Shown piece after piece: positions 8,055-16,561 of a stretch of DNA of 64,000 nucleotides. The first letter of the stretch is position 1. Each line of letters opens with the position of its first letter. Origin of the DNA: Lentibacillus lipolyticus (GTDB taxonomy: Bacteria; Bacillota; Bacilli; Bacillales; Amphibacillaceae); NCBI GenBank assembly GCA_004145795.1, contig SEIO01000006.1:1-64000 (forward strand), given 5' to 3'. The notes under the pieces were generated by a model, which made no database searches, was not told the DNA's origin, and was given only the letters and a program-made list of their open reading frames with translations. Both the position numbers and the translations under genes were made by a program.

Positions 8055-8710
8055 GAAAATTAATGCTTTTACTTGGATTGTCGTTAGTTGTATTTGGTTG
8101 TTCGCCGTCTGCAGAAACCGATAACAAGGATGAGCCAAAACAAGACAAACAAACGGAAACGACCAGTCCGTCTGAAAACAATCAACAGATTGAACTTGAA
8201 ACCATAGACCCGGAAACAATTGTCGCCGAAGTAGATGATGATACAATAACAGCTGCTGATCTAACTTATGAAATGAAACGGTTCGCGTTAATCCATGCGT
8301 TACAGGGGGATGGTCCAGGTAAGGAAGAACCGTCGCCGAAAACAGCTGTCAAAGAAAGTATTCGAAATTTAGTGATCCATGACATTGCTGAACAGGAAGG
8401 AATCACGGTGGAGCGAACAGCACAGAAACAACGGGTGCAGGATGTCCGGAAAGACGTGGAAGCATCTGACGGTTATGACGATGCACTGAATGGGATGGAT
8501 GAAGAAGCGTTTTGGTCCAGGGAGATGGACCGGTATCAAATCATTATAGAAGCGGAGAAACTTATTAATATATTAATGGAAGATATTCGAAAAGACCATC
8601 CGGATTACACGAGACAAGCATTGCAGTTTGATGCACGCAATGAATTGGATGAATTAATTCAGGAAAAGCTGTCAGGTATGGATGTAGAGGTTCACTTGGA
8701 AGATCTATAA
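8051..8710 (+). CDS. Lipoprotein with SurA/PrsA-N-like region, last gene of the nos operon
   Basis: 219 aa. Signal peptide with lipobox LVVFGC (Cys ~17), a charged Ser/Thr/Gln-rich linker to ~residue 60, then a helical region containing VAEVDDDTITAADLTYEMKR, which resembles the N-terminal chaperone segment of SurA/PrsA/YacD-type peptidyl-prolyl isomerases; no PPIase domain follows. It overlaps nosF by 4 bp. Many nos operons end with the copper lipoprotein NosL, but this protein has no Cys/Met metal motif apart from the lipidated cysteine, so it is not NosL. A folding helper for secreted NosZ or NosD is a reasonable inference. Confidence 0.7.
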   Translation: MRKLMLLLGLSLVVFGCSPSAETDNKDEPKQDKQTETTSPSENNQQIELETIDPETIVAEVDDDTITAADLTYEMKRFALIHALQGDGPGKEEPSPKTAVKESIRNLVIHDIAEQEGITVERTAQKQRVQDVRKDVEASDGYDDALNGMDEEAFWSREMDRYQIIIEAEKLINILMEDIRKDHPDYTRQALQFDARNELDELIQEKLSGMDVEVHLEDL

Positions 8711-8750
8711 ACCGTCGGAATCCTATCATCGATTTATAAGGGTAACCGTT

Positions 8751-8785
8751 GCTGAGGGACATTAGTGTCTTTCGGCTTTTTTTGT
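8751..8785 (+). terminator. Terminator of the nos operon
   Basis: GCTGAGGGACA-ttag-TGTCTTTCGGC followed by TTTTTTT; the stem pairs throughout with several G-T pairs. It lies 40 nt after the last gene of the nos operon. Confidence 0.8.
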
Positions 8786-8969
8786 CTTGTTATTAGCTAA
8801 TCTATGTTAAGATAAAAGTAAAAATATTGCCGCAATATCGCTTGTGGGTGAGTGCAGCTGGCTTGGTTATTTTACTTATTATTCGAAGGATGGGTTGCAC
8901 TAGTAGAGAAACGAAACATGAACCGATTTCAATGGCAAGATAACTTCTATAATTTAAGGAGAGGATTTA

Positions 8970-9761
8970 ATGGATCTTGGACTTCAAGATAAATCAGTTT
9001 TGGTATTAGCCTCTAGTAAAGGACTGGGAAAAGCAACGGCGGCTCAGTTTGCAAAAGAGGGTGCGCGGGTGTATTTAGCGAGCAGGGACGAAAAGGCTCT
9101 GCGGCAGGCAGCTGACGAAATGAAAGCGGAAACCGGGAACCAGCAAATATTGTATAAACGCTGTGACATGACGGACTATGATTCCATTAAACAGCTTGTT
9201 GCGGATGTTGCCCATGCAAACAGTGGGATTGATGTTTTAGTGAATAACACAGGAGGTCCGCCGGCAGGGACATTTGACGATGTGGATGACCAGGCATGGC
9301 AGTATGCATTTGAACTTAACTTGTTGAGTTTTACCAGAGTTATCCGGGAAGTGCTACCGCATATGCGTAACGGGGGAGGCGGTCATATTATTAATTTTGC
9401 CTCGTCTTCTATTAAACAGCCAATTGATAATCTAATCCTATCCAATACGTTTAGGGCAGGAATCACCGGATTGTCAAAAAGTTTGTCGCAGGAACTGGCT
9501 GGTGACAATATCTTCATTAATACGATTGGACCTGGAAGGATTTCCACCGATCGGGTGCAATCACTTGATCGGATAAAGGCAGATGCGCTTGACATGGAGG
9601 TAGAGGATTTGCAGGCCTCCAATGAAAAGCAAATCCCGATTGGACGGTACGGGGAGCCAGAAGAGTTTGCCAAACTCGCTGTTTTCCTTTGTTCAGAAGC
9701 GAATACGTATATCACGGGACAATCATTGCTTGTTGATGGTGGTATGGTGAAGGCATTATAG
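8970..9761 (+). CDS. SDR family protein with non-canonical active site
   Basis: 263 aa with the short-chain dehydrogenase fold. The cofactor loop reads ASSKGLG instead of TGxxxGIG, NNTGG replaces NNAG, and the catalytic YxxxK is replaced: aligning AGITGLSKSL with the usual AxxGLTKSLA places S and R where Tyr and Lys belong (SNTFRAG). The serine region FASSS is kept. This matches the 3-oxoacyl-ACP-reductase-like SDR subgroup (CDD BKR_like_SDR_like) known for imperfect motifs. The C-terminal TGQSLLVDGG is typical SDR. It is monocistronic, with GGAGAGG before the start and a strong terminator after it. Substrate unknown; activity may be altered or non-enzymatic. Confidence 0.85.
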   Translation: MDLGLQDKSVLVLASSKGLGKATAAQFAKEGARVYLASRDEKALRQAADEMKAETGNQQILYKRCDMTDYDSIKQLVADVAHANSGIDVLVNNTGGPPAGTFDDVDDQAWQYAFELNLLSFTRVIREVLPHMRNGGGGHIINFASSSIKQPIDNLILSNTFRAGITGLSKSLSQELAGDNIFINTIGPGRISTDRVQSLDRIKADALDMEVEDLQASNEKQIPIGRYGEPEEFAKLAVFLCSEANTYITGQSLLVDGGMVKAL

Positions 9762-9791
9762 GTATGTTGAGGTGCTATTTTATCGGAAAGA

Positions 9792-9846
9792 AGCCGGAGA
9801 ACTCTCTTTTCTGCATCTTATGCAGAAGGGAGGGGCGGCTTTTTTG
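9792..9846 (+). terminator. Terminator after the SDR gene
   Basis: Long stem-loop: AGCCG...CTCTCTTTTCTGCAT-ctt-ATGCAGAAGGGAG...CGGCT, followed by TTTTTT. It begins about 30 nt after the SDR stop codon. Confidence 0.88.
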
Positions 9847-10063
9847 CCTTCCGGTGATGGGGGGATACCCACCACGCCCGTGTCCTATCCTGAGCAAGGT
9901 ACAGCCCCTATGTGGTGGGGAAGACCCGTCCACATCCCCAATTAACCCACTCATTTATAAGCGTTCTTCGTATTTGCTCCAAAGTCGAAATCTTGTATCC
10001 ATGGGCGGACGGCTGCAGTTGGGAGGTCATCCGGGTTCTCTGGTAAACGCTGCAAATTAACAA

Positions 10064-10092
10064 TTGACAGATTGTTGAAACCGTTTTAACAT
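10064..10092 (+). promoter_or_regulatory. Sigma-A promoter of rbsRK
   Basis: TTGACA (10064-10069), 17-bp spacer, TAACAT (10087-10092). A 17-bp dyad lies across the spacer and -10 box, so the promoter is probably repressed by RbsR itself. Confidence 0.7.
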
Positions 10093-10109
10093 GTGTGTAA
10101 CGGGTTACA
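10074..10109. promoter_or_regulatory. LacI-family operator dyads at the rbsR promoter
   Basis: Two dyads: GTTGAAACCGTTTTAAC (10074-10090; 14 of 17 positions symmetric) and TGTAACGGGTTACA (10096-10109; perfect 6-bp arms). A third related half, TGTAACCCGC, lies at 10141-10150. The first overlaps the -10 box. LacI-type repressors bind such dyads with a central CG; autoregulation by the adjacent rbsR product is inferred. Confidence 0.65.
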
Positions 10110-10209
10110 GATACATCCCTCTATATTTTTCTCTCCACAATGTAACCCGCTTATTTTTTTGCTAATTATCGATTTAAAAATAAAGTCAACAGATGGAAGG
10201 GCTTAGACG

Positions 10210-11196
10210 ATGGCAACGATCCGCGATGTAGCAAAGCTTGCTGATGTTTCCACGGCAACTGTTTCCAGGGTAATCAACCGGAATGGGTATGTGAATGCGG
10301 AGACAAAGCGTCGGGTGACAGAAGCAATTGAACAGTTAAATTATGTACCGAATGATGTGGCTCGGAGTCTTTTTAAAGGGCGATCCAAGATGATTGCGCT
10401 GTTTGTTCCGGATATAACGAACCCGTTTTTTCCAGAGTTGGCCCGGGCGGTTGAAGATGTTGCGAATCAGCGTGATTATACGTTTGTGCTCTGCAATACG
10501 GATAATGATCCTGTGAAAGAAAGCGCCTATTTAAACGCGTTGCAGCAAAAGTCCGCTGATGGATTTGTCATTGTGTCAAGCTCGATTTCTGAGGAGCAAC
10601 TGGAAGAAATCAATGTGCCGATGGTTGCAGTGGACCGTATTACCGGTCGTTCAATTTCTTCTGTTACCGTCAATAATTACAGTGGCAGCAGACAGGCAGT
10701 GCAGCATCTGAAATCGATCGGCTGCAAGCGGATTGCACATATCAGCGGTCCGGAACATACGGACAATGCGGTGCTCCGGCTGCGCGGCTATCTTGACGAA
10801 GTGATGTACGAGGACTGGTTTAATAGTAATTATATCGCAGTGGGCGAATACAACTTTGACACTGCACGGGAAGCTGCTATAGAACTACTGCGTGATTGCC
10901 CCGAGGTAGATGGTGTTTTTGCCGGGAATGACCTGATGGGTGCGGGCGTATTGAATGCTGCCGCTGCACTGGGCAGGAGAGTACCGGATGATTTATCAGT
11001 CATTGGATTTGACGGAATCTCTATTGGCAAGACGCTGACACCAACTTTGACGACGATGGTGCAGCCGATTTATGAAATTGGAGCAAAAGCTGCTGATATG
11101 GTGATCACGCAAATTGAAAATGGGGCACCAGCGATTACCTCAGAGGAATTGCCGGTTCAATTAATGGAACGGCAGTCTTCAAGGCGAAAGGAGTGA
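10210..11196 (+). CDS. rbsR: LacI family transcriptional regulator, probable ribose repressor
   Basis: 328 aa. N-terminal LacI helix-turn-helix (TIRDVAKLADVSTATVSRVI, residues 3-22) and hinge helix (YVPNDVARSL, ~46-55), then a periplasmic-binding-protein-like sugar sensor (~60-325) with the family blocks IALFVPDITNPFF and GVFAGNDLMGAGVL. The ribokinase gene starts 4 nt after its stop, which supports D-ribose as the effector; specificity is otherwise not visible in the sequence. Operator-like dyads lie over its promoter, suggesting autoregulation. Start ATG 10210 has GGAAGGG upstream. Confidence 0.85.
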   Translation: MATIRDVAKLADVSTATVSRVINRNGYVNAETKRRVTEAIEQLNYVPNDVARSLFKGRSKMIALFVPDITNPFFPELARAVEDVANQRDYTFVLCNTDNDPVKESAYLNALQQKSADGFVIVSSSISEEQLEEINVPMVAVDRITGRSISSVTVNNYSGSRQAVQHLKSIGCKRIAHISGPEHTDNAVLRLRGYLDEVMYEDWFNSNYIAVGEYNFDTAREAAIELLRDCPEVDGVFAGNDLMGAGVLNAAAALGRRVPDDLSVIGFDGISIGKTLTPTLTTMVQPIYEIGAKAADMVITQIENGAPAITSEELPVQLMERQSSRRKE

Positions 11197-11200
11197 TTCG

Positions 11201-12097
11201 ATGGCTGATAAACCAACTGTTTGTATTGTTGGCAGCATGAATATGGATTTGACCGTTACAACGGATAAAGTTCCGCAACAGGGTGAAACCGTTTTGGGTA
11301 ACGAGTTCTTTGCCAACCCCGGAGGAAAAGGCGCCAATCAGGCTACAGCGGCAGCCCGGATGGGAGCGGATGTGCATTTCATAGGAGCGGTCGGAGATGA
11401 CGCATTTGGTCAAACCCTTCTTGCCAACATGACAAAGGAACAAATCCGGACAGAAGGAATCGATACGATAACGGGGATATCTACCGGGACAGCAACGATC
11501 ATCCTGTCAGAACAGGATAATCGGATTATCGTTGCACCGGGTGCCAATAACCACGTAACCCCGCAACTGGCTTCCAGTCACCACAACTTGATTGCTGGCA
11601 GTGACATCGTTCTGTTGCAACTGGAAGTGCCACTGGAGACAATTGTTTCGGTGGTGGAAACCGCTTCGGCATCTGAGGTGCCGGTTATCCTGAATCCGGC
11701 GCCATACCAGCCGCTTCCGGAGAAGGTCCTGAAAGGCTGTGCCTGGCTGACACCGAATGAACTGGAGGCCGCTGCATTTGCGGAAGATCCGCTATATGAG
11801 ACGACTCAGGAAAGATTGATTGTTACCCAAGGCGCTCGTGGTGCCAGTTTTACGGAAAATGGCCGGGAACGGCATGTAACCGGGTATGACATGACGGTGG
11901 AAGATACCACAGGTGCCGGTGATACATTTAATGGTGCACTGGCGGCAGAGCTTGCTAAGGGAGCAGCACCAGGTGATGCCATCCAGACCGCCAATGCAGC
12001 CGCGGCCTTGTCCGTAACAAAAGTCGGTGCACAGAGTGGCATGCCTGTAAAACAGGAAGTGGAAGCATTTTTACAGGAGAGGAAGGCATCGGAGTAA
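11201..12097 (+). CDS. rbsK: Ribokinase
   Basis: 298 aa PfkB-family kinase that phosphorylates D-ribose to ribose 5-phosphate. It has the first signature NPGGKGANQATAAARMG (residues ~38-54), and the second signature DTTGAGDTFNGALAAEL (~231-247) with the catalytic aspartate and anion hole. GSMNMDLTV at the N-terminus is the ribokinase type. It forms an operon with rbsR (4-nt gap), but no rbsD or ABC transporter genes follow; ribose import must be encoded elsewhere, or the enzyme recycles internal ribose. rpiA, the next step, is at 46974. A truncated repeat lies 5 nt after the stop codon. Confidence 0.93.
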   Translation: MADKPTVCIVGSMNMDLTVTTDKVPQQGETVLGNEFFANPGGKGANQATAAARMGADVHFIGAVGDDAFGQTLLANMTKEQIRTEGIDTITGISTGTATIILSEQDNRIIVAPGANNHVTPQLASSHHNLIAGSDIVLLQLEVPLETIVSVVETASASEVPVILNPAPYQPLPEKVLKGCAWLTPNELEAAAFAEDPLYETTQERLIVTQGARGASFTENGRERHVTGYDMTVEDTTGAGDTFNGALAAELAKGAAPGDAIQTANAAAALSVTKVGAQSGMPVKQEVEAFLQERKASE

Positions 12098-12102
12098 CAA
12101 AG

Positions 12103-12134
12103 GCGCAAGTAGCTTGTTTACCTCTGAAAAGCTT
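12103..12134 (+). repeat. Truncated interspersed repeat, copy C
   Basis: GCGCAAGTAGCTTG...GAAAAGCTTA matches the first ~32 bp of copy B (19085-19117) with about five substitutions, then similarity stops. It lies 5 nt after the rbsK stop codon in the sense direction, like the full-length copies behind other genes. Confidence 0.6.
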
Positions 12135-12251
12135 ACTGTTCAAATGAAAAGTCATATCCCTCAGTGACGTGGCGTTTTTCGGCAAAATTTGCGTATATTT
12201 TACCATGAACGAAACACCATATGCTTAAAAGGATAGTTAGAAGCGGTGGTG

Positions 12252-12557
12252 ATGATTGTGCGAAGGATTATTTTACAAATAGCCGTCATAATACTGGTTT
12301 GCTTTCTGCCTGGATGGAATGGGGCGGCAGCGCAAGAAGATAACAAAGCACACAACTGGGTCGAGTATAGTACACATGCCGAAACGGTCGATGCCGGGTC
12401 CCATGAATACACATATTGGAAAAATTTCATACAGCGAACGCGGACGTGTACCATTTCGCATAAACTGAAATCGGTTGTTTATTATTGCAATGTCCACGAC
12501 CATACAGACGCTGAAATTTTTCACGAAAAAACGATGCACAGTGAGAAACACGGATAA
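12252..12557 (+). CDS. Small secreted protein of unknown function
   Basis: 101 aa. A clear signal peptide (hydrophobic residues ~6-20, then GAAAQ as probable cleavage site) leads a short, His- and Cys-containing domain with TRTCTISHKLKSVVYYC and CNVHDHTDAEIF segments; two cysteines could form a disulfide. I do not recognise the family. ATG 12252 is preferred to the upstream GTG codons 12246/12249, though no strong ribosome site is present. It is flanked by a terminator, so it is probably monocistronic. Confidence 0.55.
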   Translation: MIVRRIILQIAVIILVCFLPGWNGAAAQEDNKAHNWVEYSTHAETVDAGSHEYTYWKNFIQRTRTCTISHKLKSVVYYCNVHDHTDAEIFHEKTMHSEKHG

Positions 12558-12604
12558 AGGCACCACTCGACTTATACATCCCCAGCCAGCTCTCTTCTAT
12601 AGAC

Positions 12605-12645
12605 AAAGCAGCGACCGCCATACCGAGCAGTCAGCTGCTTTTTTG
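12605..12645 (+). terminator. Terminator after the small secreted protein gene
   Basis: AAAGCAGC...GCTGCTTTTTTG: 6-8-bp stem closing a large loop, followed by a T-run, about 50 nt after the stop codon. Confidence 0.6.
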
Positions 12646-12944
12646 TTGGGGAAGCCTAGCACGATGTTTTTAATCGTCTCTGTAGAGACTTCCGGACCGC
12701 GTCACCGAGAGTATTTATGAATATACGAATAATAATATCATTTATTATTTTATTGTTAAATTTTTTATGCTTTTTATTTTTATATAGTGATTGGACAGAA
12801 CTATTAATCATATTAAATACGAATGATGAGAGTTATCATTCTGTTGAAAATAATAGGCTCTTCTGGTTGCGTTTTCAAATAGAAGTATAGTAAACTATTT
12901 AATGAAACGAAGTATAAATCGAAATAGGAGAAGGAGGTATTCAT
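12646..12944. other. AT-rich region upstream of rocA
   Basis: About 300 bp, very AT-rich between 12715 and 12840, without a credible ORF. It must contain the rocA promoter; I found no convincing -24/-12 (sigma-54) element such as controls some Bacillus roc genes, and no clear sigma-A promoter. Confidence 0.35.
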
Positions 12945-14492
12945 GTGGTATTGCCATATAAGCATGAACCATTTACTGATTTCAGCAATGAGCAAAACCG
13001 TGCCGATTATGAAGCCGCTCTCAAGAAAGTTGAGAGTGAACTAGGCAAAGACTACCCGCTGGTTATCGGCGGTGAGAAAGTTTATACAGATGATAAGCTA
13101 GTTTCTGTCAACCCTGCGAATAAAGAACAGGTGATTGGACGAGCATCCATGGCGACAAAAGAGCATGTCGAAAAAGCAATGGATGCCGCGAAAGAAGCAT
13201 TTAACGAGTGGAAGAAATGGACAGCTGAAGAGCGTGCAGAAGTGCTATTCAAGGCTGCTGCCATTGCCCGTCGCCGCAAGCATGAAATCTCCGCTTGGAT
13301 GTCATTTGAAGCAAACAAGCCATGGGATCAATCCGATGCGGATACAGCAGAAGGTATTGACTTCCTTGAATACTATGGTCGCCAGATGCTCCGTCTCGGA
13401 CAAGGCCGTGAAATCAATGACCGCCCAGGTGAAAACAATACGTTCTTTTATCAGCCGCTCGGCCCTGGTGTTGTTATTCCGCCGTGGAACTTCGCGTTTG
13501 CAATTGTCTGCGGTACAACAGTTGGACCGGTCGTTGCCGGTAACCCAGTATTGATGAAGCCGTCTGAGAATACACCGGTTATTGCTTATAAAATGGTTGA
13601 AATTCTGGAAGAAGCTGGCCTGCCAAGCGGCGTTGTCAACTTCCTGCCAGGTGATCCTGCAGATATTGGTGATTATCTCGTCGATCATAAAGACACGCAT
13701 TTCATTAACTTTACTGGTTCCCGTGCGACAGGTACACGTATCTACAAGCGTGCATCTGAAATACAAGAAGGTCAGACACATCTGAAACGCGTTGTCGCGG
13801 AAATGGGCGGCAAGGATACGATTATCGTTGATAACGACGCTGACTTGGACCTTGCAGCAAAATCGATTGTCGATTCTGCATTTGGATTCCAAGGACAAAA
13901 ATGTTCCGCTTGTTCCCGTGCGATTGTTCATCAGGATGTCTATGATGAGGTGCTGGAAAAAGCCGTTGAAAAAGCAAAAGATATTACGATCGGCAACCCA
14001 GGCGAAGAAGACATTTACATGGGAGCTGTCGTCAACCAGAAACAGTTTGATAAAATCAAAGACTATATCGAAGTAGGCAAGCAGGAAGGCGAACTCGTCT
14101 TTGGCGGGGAAACCGATGATTCCAAAGGATACTTTGTCTATCCAACAATTTTCAAAGATCTCGATCCGGAAGCACGCATCATGCAGGAAGAGATCTTCGG
14201 CCCGGTTGTTGGCTTTGCTAAAGCAAAAGACTTTGACGAACTTCTGGATATCGCCAATAATACCGAGTATGCCCTGACTGGTGCGGTTATTTCCAACAAT
14301 CGTGCGCACTTAAACCGTGCCCGTCATGAGTTTGAAGTGGGTAACCTCTACTTCAACCGTGGCTGCACAGGCTCCATTGTTGGCTATCAGCCGTTTGGCG
14401 GATTCAAAATGTCCGGAACTGACGCCAAAGCCGGTGGACCGGATTATCTCTTGAACTTCCTGGCCCCGAAAACGATTTCGGAATCCTGGTAA
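12945..14492 (+). CDS. rocA: L-glutamate gamma-semialdehyde (1-pyrroline-5-carboxylate) dehydrogenase
   Basis: 515 aa; oxidises glutamate semialdehyde to glutamate with NAD+, the last step of proline and arginine breakdown. The N-terminus [15 protein letters not shown] and the overall length match the RocA/PruA family. Catalytic cysteine lies in [15 protein letters not shown] (~residue 321) and the general-base glutamate in AEMGGKD (~287); NFTGSRATG is the nucleotide-binding loop. GTG 12945 is the start, with AGGAGG 9 nt upstream; the overlapping ATG at 12943 is out of frame. It is monocistronic, ending at a strong terminator; no proline dehydrogenase gene is adjacent. Confidence 0.95.
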   Translation: MVLPYKHEPFTDFSNEQNRADYEAALKKVESELGKDYPLVIGGEKVYTDDKLVSVNPANKEQVIGRASMATKEHVEKAMDAAKEAFNEWKKWTAEERAEVLFKAAAIARRRKHEISAWMSFEANKPWDQSDADTAEGIDFLEYYGRQMLRLGQGREINDRPGENNTFFYQPLGPGVVIPPWNFAFAIVCGTTVGPVVAGNPVLMKPSENTPVIAYKMVEILEEAGLPSGVVNFLPGDPADIGDYLVDHKDTHFINFTGSRATGTRIYKRASEIQEGQTHLKRVVAEMGGKDTIIVDNDADLDLAAKSIVDSAFGFQGQKCSACSRAIVHQDVYDEVLEKAVEKAKDITIGNPGEEDIYMGAVVNQKQFDKIKDYIEVGKQEGELVFGGETDDSKGYFVYPTIFKDLDPEARIMQEEIFGPVVGFAKAKDFDELLDIANNTEYALTGAVISNNRAHLNRARHEFEVGNLYFNRGCTGSIVGYQPFGGFKMSGTDAKAGGPDYLLNFLAPKTISESW

Positions 14493-14502
14493 ATTAATTA
14501 AG

Positions 14503-14542
14503 AATGAGCGGTGGTTTTCATCAAAACTGCCGCTCATTTTTT
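14503..14542 (+). terminator. Terminator after rocA
   Basis: AATGAGCGG...CCGCTCATTTTTTT: 9-bp perfect stem plus T-run, 11 nt after the stop codon. Confidence 0.9.
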
Positions 14543-14634
14543 TGTGTTTAAACGCTTTGGTGCTAAAGCTCACAACCGAAATGCTAGAGTCCGTAACCTT
14601 TACCATGCACGCAGCCATATTTCTTAAAAAACCC

Positions 14635-14663
14635 TTGCATCACCACCAAATCTATCGTATAGT
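14635..14663 (+). promoter_or_regulatory. Sigma-A promoter of the lysine-riboswitch operon
   Basis: TTGCAT (14635-14640), 17-bp spacer, TATAGT (14658-14663). The predicted start point (~14670) is just before the aptamer. Confidence 0.75.
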
Positions 14664-14679
14664 AAACGATATAATTACA

Positions 14680-14870
14680 TAGGCAACCTCAGTTCGGTGA
14701 GGTAGAGGTGCAGGCAATAATAGTAGGTAGCGCGAGGATGACAACGATGACCGCTGCTAAAAGGATTGTTTGCCGAAGCATGATGAGTGTCTTACTTATC
14801 ATTGCTGGTACATTTCTGAAAAAGGGGTGTACTGTCATGCTTTGAGTGCATGGAGGACTACTGATCGATG
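14680..14870 (+). promoter_or_regulatory. Lysine riboswitch (L-box)
   Basis: The L-box core elements appear in order and with the right spacing: GGTAGAGGTGC (14701-14712), AGTA (14722-14725), GCCGAAGC (14772-14779), GCTGG (14804-14808), CTGTCA (14832-14837) and GGAG (14852-14855), comparable to the B. subtilis lysC leader. A promoter precedes it and an intrinsic terminator follows at 14892-14927, so lysine should cause premature termination. It lies about 240 nt before a YfcC-type carrier gene, marking that carrier and the M20 hydrolase behind it as lysine-responsive. Confidence 0.92.
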
Positions 14871-14891
14871 GAGGATAACGATAATTGGTAA

Positions 14892-14927
14892 AACAATGAT
14901 TGGTTATTTTCCTGTCATTGTTTTTTT
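14892..14927 (+). terminator. Riboswitch expression-platform terminator
   Basis: AACAATGA-ttggttattttcctg-TCATTGTT followed by TTTTTT, immediately 3' of the L-box aptamer. This is the expected lysine-controlled terminator. Confidence 0.85.
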
Positions 14928-15006
14928 GTATTTTGGGGAAGTTTCGTTCGTACTTCTTCCCGATGTTCATCAATGACCAATTCCCCTCCGGCAGACAACA
15001 TCCGTG

Positions 15007-15036
15007 CACTCCCTAATCCATAGGGGGTGTTTTTTT
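15007..15036 (+). terminator. Second terminator-like hairpin before the carrier gene
   Basis: CACTCCCTA-atcca-TAGGGGGTG (one G-T pair) followed by TTTTTTT. It lies between the riboswitch terminator and the carrier start at 15112. A further imperfect hairpin, GGGGAAG...CTTCTTCCC, lies at 14936-14961. Confidence 0.7.
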
Positions 15037-15111
15037 CTAGCATCGTTTATAGAAGTTCGGCAATTCCATTTTCATCAATAGACAAAGCATTATTGGGGAG
15101 GGGAATCGAGT

Positions 15112-16512
15112 ATGACGAAATCAGGAAGTGGGCGGCGATTCAGTGCGCCGCACCCGTTTGTTATCATGTTTGCGGTCATTGTGTTAATGGCGATCATTAC
15201 GTATTTTATTCCATCAGGAGAGTATGAACGGACGACAAATGACGATGGGCAAACCGTTGTCGTCAATGACAGCTACCATGCGGTAGAGGCCGAGCCAGCT
15301 GGATTCATGGAAATTTTCCAGGCGATTCATCAGGGAATGGTGGATGGTGCAGCTATCATTTTCTTCATTTTTATTGTTGGCGGAGCGTTCGGTATTTTCC
15401 GGGCAACCAATGCAATAGAAGGTGCCCTCGGCAGTATTTCGTCAAGACTAGGCGGAAAGGAATTATATCTTATTCCGGTTGTCATGCTGTTTTTCGGGGT
15501 GGCCGGTGCTAGTTTTGGCATGTTTGAGGAGACATTGCCTTTCATCCTAATTTTAGTACCGGTTGCGATCAGGCTTGGTTTTGACTCAATCGTTGGCACG
15601 GCCATGGTTCTTGTTGGAGTCTCGGGTGGTTTTACGGCCGCATTTTCCAATCCATTTACTATCGGGGTGGCCCAAGGAATAGCCGGTGTCCCGCTATTTT
15701 CAGGGATGGGAGTCCGGATTGGCTTCTGGGTTATTTTCATGGCTGTCGGTATCACTTATGTCATGGCGTATGCACGAAAGGTAAAAAATGACCCGACCAA
15801 AAGCATCGTTTATGCAATCGATCAGGAGCGGGAAGCAGATGACGGTGCAATGGTGCATGAGCAGCTGACAAAGACCCAGGCGGTCACATTGGGTATTCTG
15901 GCATTGACGCTTGTTGTGCTGGCATACGGCGTGGTGCAACATGGCTGGTACATCACCGAGATTGCGGGTTTGTTTCTAATCATGGGTCTTGTTATCGGTG
16001 TGGTCAATAAAATGGGAATCAATGAGATCGCCGAGAAATTTGTGAAAGGATGTGAGGAGCTCGTTGTCGGTGCGCTTGTTGTCGGATTTGCATACGGTGC
16101 TTTAGTCATTTTACAGGATACAGCAACGATTGATACGATTTTGTACGGTGTGACGAACATGGTATCTGGCATCCCTGGTCAGTTCGCAGCGCTCGCCATG
16201 TACGCGACACAAAGCTTTCTGAATTTCCTGGTAACATCCGGAAGCGGGCAGGCTGCACTAAGTATGCCGATCATGACACCACTCGCCGACTTACTCGGTG
16301 TTAGCCGGCAGACCGCTGTCCTTGCTTATCAGATGGGGGATGGCATCTCGAATATTTTCACCCCGACGAGCGGACTGCTTCTGGCAGGGTTGGCTATGGC
16401 ACGCATTTCGTGGGTGAAATGGTTTAAGTGGGTTTGGCCATTAATTGCGATTCAATATACACTGGGAGCAATCTTTGTGACCGTTGCCCACATGTTTATT
16501 TGGATTTCCTGA
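15112..16512 (+). CDS. YfcC/DcuC-like secondary carrier under a lysine riboswitch
   Basis: 466 aa, about 11-12 transmembrane helices, belonging to the YfcC family of the ion transporter superfamily (short cytoplasmic N-terminus, APHPFVIMFAVIVLMAIIT, a conserved extracytoplasmic loop with IPSGEYER, and internal hairpin motifs GFTAAFSNPFTIG and SGSGQAALSMPIM). Family members are annotated as C4-dicarboxylate or basic amino acid carriers, without firm substrates. The riboswitch upstream points to lysine, a lysine derivative or a lysine-containing compound as substrate (inference). The M20 hydrolase gene starts 49 nt downstream, suggesting import followed by amide hydrolysis. GGGGAGGGG precedes ATG 15112. 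Confidence 0.88.
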   Translation: MTKSGSGRRFSAPHPFVIMFAVIVLMAIITYFIPSGEYERTTNDDGQTVVVNDSYHAVEAEPAGFMEIFQAIHQGMVDGAAIIFFIFIVGGAFGIFRATNAIEGALGSISSRLGGKELYLIPVVMLFFGVAGASFGMFEETLPFILILVPVAIRLGFDSIVGTAMVLVGVSGGFTAAFSNPFTIGVAQGIAGVPLFSGMGVRIGFWVIFMAVGITYVMAYARKVKNDPTKSIVYAIDQEREADDGAMVHEQLTKTQAVTLGILALTLVVLAYGVVQHGWYITEIAGLFLIMGLVIGVVNKMGINEIAEKFVKGCEELVVGALVVGFAYGALVILQDTATIDTILYGVTNMVSGIPGQFAALAMYATQSFLNFLVTSGSGQAALSMPIMTPLADLLGVSRQTAVLAYQMGDGISNIFTPTSGLLLAGLAMARISWVKWFKWVWPLIAIQYTLGAIFVTVAHMFIWIS

Positions 16513-16561
16513 TATAATGGGCAGGAATAGACGGTAGAGACAACGCAGAGGAGGAGAAACC

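Larger units (their letters stand above)
9847..10209. other. Long leader/intergenic region before rbsR
   Basis: About 360 bp. The first ~200 bp (GC-rich, with CCCACCACG and its near-complement TGTGGTGGGG around 9868 and 9909) contains no ORF with convincing start signals and I see no known riboswitch. The last ~150 bp hold the rbsR promoter and operator dyads listed separately. Confidence 0.4.

Noticed and set aside
8051-8710. NosL copper lipoprotein
   Set aside because: Position fits, but the protein has no metal-binding Cys/Met motif and a different fold signature.
12646-12944. Sigma-54 promoter before rocA, as in B. subtilis roc genes
   Set aside because: No TGGCAC-N5-TTGCW-like sequence was found in the region.
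13302-14309. 335-codon open frame antisense to rocA
   Set aside because: It lies entirely inside the conserved rocA coding region on the opposite strand, is Cys/Phe/Asn-rich and has no ribosome site; a shadow of codon usage.
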